Assembly: GCF_003967355.1 (NCBI RefSeq)
Contig: NZ_BIFH01000017.1
Location: 145,023-209,022, forward strand
Origin: Embleya hyalina
Lineage (GTDB): Bacteria; Actinomycetota; Actinomycetes; Streptomycetales; Streptomycetaceae
Length of the DNA stretch: 64,000 bases
Direction of reading: 5' to 3'
The notes under the pieces are model-generated. The model was not told the origin of the DNA. It saw nothing but the letters and a program-made list of their open reading frames with translations, and did no database searches. A program made the position numbers and the translations under genes. Of the stretch, positions 61,746 through 64,000 are shown piece after piece. The stretch's first letter is position 1; each line of letters opens with the position of its first letter.

Positions 61746-62612
61746 ATGTCCCGATGGATGATCGAGGGACCGCAAGACCTCACGCTCGACACCGTGCGGG
61801 TGCTGCGGGTGCGCACCATCGGCGGGTTGGTCGACGTCGTGGGCACCGACGGTCCGCCGCGCCTGGAGGTGCACGCCGTCGAGGGTCCGCCGCTGGAGGT
61901 GACCCACGACGAGGTGAGCGGCGAACTCGTCGTCTCCTACCCGGACCTGACGGCCAAGCACCTGATGGACCGGCTCCAGAGCGCCGGCAAACGCTCCGAC
62001 CTGCGCGCGTTCATGGCCGACGGGCGCGCGCTCGGCCGGCGGCACGCCGAGGTCTCGCTGGCCGTGCCGTGGGACTGCACGGTCGAGATCGGCGTGGTGT
62101 CCGCGCACGCGACCGTGTCCGGGATGCACGGCACCACCACGGTGCGCAGCGTCGGCGGCGACCTGACCCTGGTCGGGCTGACCGGCACGGTCGACGCGAA
62201 CACGATCTCCGGTTCGGTCGACGCCGAGTCGCTGGCCGGCGACCTCGGGGTGGTCACGGTGGCCGGCTCGCTCACCGTGATCGAGGGCACCGGCGGCCGG
62301 GTGCGGGCCAACTCGGTCTCCGGGTCGATGACCCTGGACCTGGACGAGGTCGGCCGCAGCCACGTGCAACTGACCACGGTATCCGGCGAGTTGACCGTGC
62401 GCCTGCCGCACCGCGGCGACATGCGCGTGGATGTGCGCACCGCGGCCGGCTCCGTCGACTCGGTCTTCGACGAGCTGACCACGAACGCCAAATTCGGCGC
62501 CAGCCACGTGACGGGCAAGATCGGCGAGGGCTCGGGGCGGCTGCGGATCAACTCGGTATCGGGCGACGTGACGCTGCTGCGCCGCGCGCCGGAGGGAAAG
62601 GTGAGCGCATGA
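61746..62612 (+). CDS. DUF4097 (adhesin-like beta-repeat) protein
   Basis: 288-residue cytosolic protein without a signal peptide. It is rich in short beta-strand repeats of the form (V/T)-x-S-(V/G)-x-G-x-(L/V), for example TVSGMHGTTTVRSVGGDLTL, DANTISGSVDAESLAGDLGV and VRANSVSGSMTLDLDEVG, and ends with NSVSGDVTLLRRAPEG. This is the DUF4097 beta-helix-like family. It has a good ribosome-binding site (GGGGAGGG) before the ATG at 61746. Its stop overlaps the padR start (ATGA), so the two are translated together. Function unknown; co-expression suggests it relays a signal to, or is controlled by, the PadR protein. Confidence 0.88.
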   Translation: MSRWMIEGPQDLTLDTVRVLRVRTIGGLVDVVGTDGPPRLEVHAVEGPPLEVTHDEVSGELVVSYPDLTAKHLMDRLQSAGKRSDLRAFMADGRALGRRHAEVSLAVPWDCTVEIGVVSAHATVSGMHGTTTVRSVGGDLTLVGLTGTVDANTISGSVDAESLAGDLGVVTVAGSLTVIEGTGGRVRANSVSGSMTLDLDEVGRSHVQLTTVSGELTVRLPHRGDMRVDVRTAAGSVDSVFDELTTNAKFGASHVTGKIGEGSGRLRINSVSGDVTLLRRAPEGKVSA

Positions 62613-63496
62613 ACCCCGTCTTCGGCCACGGCCGGCTACGCCTCTACCTGCTCAAGCTGCTCGACGAGAGCCCCCGGCACGGCTACGAGGTCATCCGCCT
62701 GCTCCACGACCGCTTCCTGGGCCTCTACTCGCCCTCCGCGGGCACCGTCTACCCGCGCCTGGCCAAGCTGGAGCAGGAGGGCCTGGTCGAGCACGACGTG
62801 GAGGGCGGCCGGAAGGTCTACCGGATCACCGACGCCGGCCGCACCGAACTGGCGGCCCGCCAGGAGGAGTTGACCCAGTTGGAGGCACAGATCCGCGAGT
62901 CGGTGTACGAGCGCGCCCGGGAGATCCGGGACGAGGTGCGCACGTCGGCGCAAAGCCTGCGGGAGGAACTGGGCCGCGCGGCCCGCGAGGTCCGCGGGAC
63001 CCCGCGCCCGGCCGTCGAGGAGGAGGAGCGCCCGGACACCGACGACTGGTCCGACCACAAGGCCGCCGGCCGCCGGTCCTGGGAGCCGATGTTCTCCCGG
63101 CGCATGGCCGACCTCGCCGAGGGCCTGGCCCACAACCTGGTCGACCTGGCCGCCAAGCCCGGCCTGTTCGACCTGGAACGCGAACTCCGCCGCCGCTTCG
63201 GCGGCGACCCGGAACCCACCTCGGCCCGCGCCCGAGCCAAGGACGCCTGGTCCAAGGAAACCGACCGCCCGGCCCGCACCCCGGAGTCCCTCGACCTGGA
63301 ATCGATCATCGACTCCATCCGCGAGGAGGTCTCCCCCTGGGCCCACCGAGCCGGCGTAACCCAGGACCAACTCACCCAGGCCCGCGACATCGTCAAGACC
63401 GCGATCAACGACCTCAAATCCGTCTTCGCCCAGCAGCCCCCTCCTTCCGGGGGACGTGACGAGGACCACGGAGATTCCGGGTCTCGACCGCGGTAG
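62609..63496 (+). CDS. PadR-family regulator with a long coiled-coil C-terminus
   Basis: 295 residues, more than twice the usual PadR length. The winged helix is at about residues 10-70 (LYLLKLLDESPRHGYEVIRLLHDRF and TVYPRLAKLEQEGLVEHDVEGG, then KVYRITDAGR). A helical coiled coil follows (ARQEELTQLEAQIRESVYERAREI), then an Arg/Glu-rich region and further helices to the C-terminus. ATG at 62609 within the DUF4097 stop. Three PadR-like operators upstream support autoregulation. The C-terminal extension likely mediates oligomerisation or sensing. The last residues are low-complexity. Confidence 0.92.
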   Translation: MNPVFGHGRLRLYLLKLLDESPRHGYEVIRLLHDRFLGLYSPSAGTVYPRLAKLEQEGLVEHDVEGGRKVYRITDAGRTELAARQEELTQLEAQIRESVYERAREIRDEVRTSAQSLREELGRAAREVRGTPRPAVEEEERPDTDDWSDHKAAGRRSWEPMFSRRMADLAEGLAHNLVDLAAKPGLFDLERELRRRFGGDPEPTSARARAKDAWSKETDRPARTPESLDLESIIDSIREEVSPWAHRAGVTQDQLTQARDIVKTAINDLKSVFAQQPPPSGGRDEDHGDSGSRPR

Positions 63497-63573
63497 GGGT
63501 GGGGGTGGGGTGCGGTGGCGGTGGCGATGCGCTGGCGGTGCGGCGGCGCGGACGCTGCCGCCAGCGCGCTGCT

Positions 63574-63915
63574 GCACCTGGATGCACGTCCGCTACGCGG
63601 CCGAAGGGTGGTGGGTGGGCGGCCGGCGTCGTGAGGTGGCGGCGCGAGGAGCGCCGCACGTCCGCTCCGCGACCGCGGTGACGGCGGCGCTACGCACCTG
63701 GACGCACGTCCGCTACGCGGCCGAAGGGTGACGGGTGGGCGGCCGGCATCGCGAGGCAGCACCGCCAGGAGGGCCGCACGTCCGCTCCGCGACCGCGGTG
63801 ACGGCGGCGCTACGCACCTGGACGCACGTCCGCTACGCGGCCAGAGGGTGGTGGGTGGGCGGCCGGCATCGCGAGGTGGCAGCGCGAGAAGGAGCCGCCC
63901 GTCCGCTACGCGGCC
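63574..63915. repeat. 120-bp tandem repeat, about 2.8 copies
   Basis: Copies begin at 63574, 63694 and 63814 with GCACCTGGA(T/C)GCACGTCCGC and keep an exact 120-base period; the third decays near 63905. Each unit contains two related sub-motifs, GCACGTCCGCTACGCGGCCG and GCACGTCCGCTCCGCGACCG, and a G-run GGGTGGTGGGTGGGCGG (GGGTGACGGG in the second copy). No gene is credible from 63497 to 64000. The last 80 bases show no repeat and might be the end of a leftward gene beyond the window. Confidence 0.85.
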
Positions 63916-64000
63916 GAGGGGTGGCCGGATTCCGATCTCGGCCGGCGGGTCGCACCCCGCTTCGGCGCGTCAGCGCCCACGAGCCGGGCCGCCCACGCGA

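Noticed and set aside
63574..63915. CRISPR or coding repeat protein
   Set aside because: The 120-base period has no spacers, and no frame across it gives a convincing repeat protein with a start and ribosome-binding site.
63930..64000. Possible 3' end of a leftward gene at the window edge
   Set aside because: One minus-strand frame is open for about 25 codons, too short to support a gene or product.
1..64000. Secondary-metabolite gene cluster
   Set aside because: No PKS, NRPS, terpene synthase, lanthipeptide or siderophore core gene was seen. The SDRs, enoyl-CoA hydratase and transporter are explained by catabolic or export roles.

Overview
The window is 64 kb of very GC-rich DNA with strong third-position G/C bias, many GTG starts, tight 1-4 nt start/stop overlaps (ATGA, GTGA) and leaderless-type promoters. 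Together with a long fused 2-oxoglutarate decarboxylase (Kgd) followed by a DUF6104 gene and the argS/tRNA-Arg context, this points to a streptomycete-type actinomycete chromosome (Streptomyces/Kitasatospora/Embleya-like). No phage, transposase, CRISPR array or PKS/NRPS cluster was seen. The genes look like ordinary chromosome carrying several small catabolic and signalling modules.

Layout. 1-3.8 kb: start of argS, a single-domain response regulator, tRNA-Arg(CCG) with a clear terminator, and a SWIM zinc-finger protein. 4-12.6 kb: one leftward oligopeptide-type ABC operon (binding protein, two permeases, two ATPases) running into an amidase and an amidohydrolase. A divergent LacI regulator follows, with a perfect palindromic operator between them, then an aldehyde dehydrogenase. 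15.7-18 kb: RecQ with an acidic Tyr/Pro/Asp tail, followed by 37-bp tandem repeats. 18.1-22.7 kb: an orphan ATP-synthase b-subunit paralogue, then a SigK/RskA sigma/anti-sigma pair divergent from a membrane-anchored molybdopterin oxidoreductase and a FAS1 lipoprotein. This arrangement resembles the mycobacterial SigK regulon. 23-25 kb: a Crp-type regulator with a class III nucleotide-cyclase-like protein, and a TenA-like protein.

25.4-30.5 kb: CapA-like protein, a RhaM-type mutarotase divergent from an FAH hydrolase/lactonase pair (fucose/rhamnose-like sugar acid catabolism), a degenerate CbiX-like protein and a glycolipid-binding-domain protein. 30.6-34.2 kb: two tandem paralogues of about 585 aa with no recognised function. 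34.3-35.9 kb: FmdB and formamidase FmdA. 36-37.6 kb: two overlapping SDR genes. 37.7-40.4 kb: a four-TM receptor-like protein overlapping an orphan sugar-type binding lipoprotein. 40.6-43.5 kb: MarR regulator, acyl-CoA dehydrogenase and phosphotransferase, with a 20-bp palindrome; the pairing resembles ACAD10/11 and LvaA/LvaC 4-hydroxyacyl-CoA metabolism. 43.6-50.7 kb: PP2C-like protein and a five-gene branched-chain-type ABC operon preceded by a PucR/CdaR regulator. 50.8-54.2 kb: enoyl-CoA hydratase, DHA2 transporter and PAP2/IPC-synthase-like phosphatase. 54.5-60.6 kb: OmpR-type two-component system, then kgd and DUF6104. 60.7-63.5 kb: DUF4184 membrane protein, then a DUF4097-PadR operon behind three PadR-like operator sites. 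63.5-64 kb: a 120-bp tandem repeat.

Most promising for undescribed biology are the tandem 585-aa paralogues, the orphan AtpF beside the SigK module, the receptor/binding-protein pair without permeases or output domain, the kinase/acyl-CoA dehydrogenase module, and the DUF4097-PadR unit with its triple operator. Everything here was read by eye from the sequence. Family names are recognitions from motifs, not database results.
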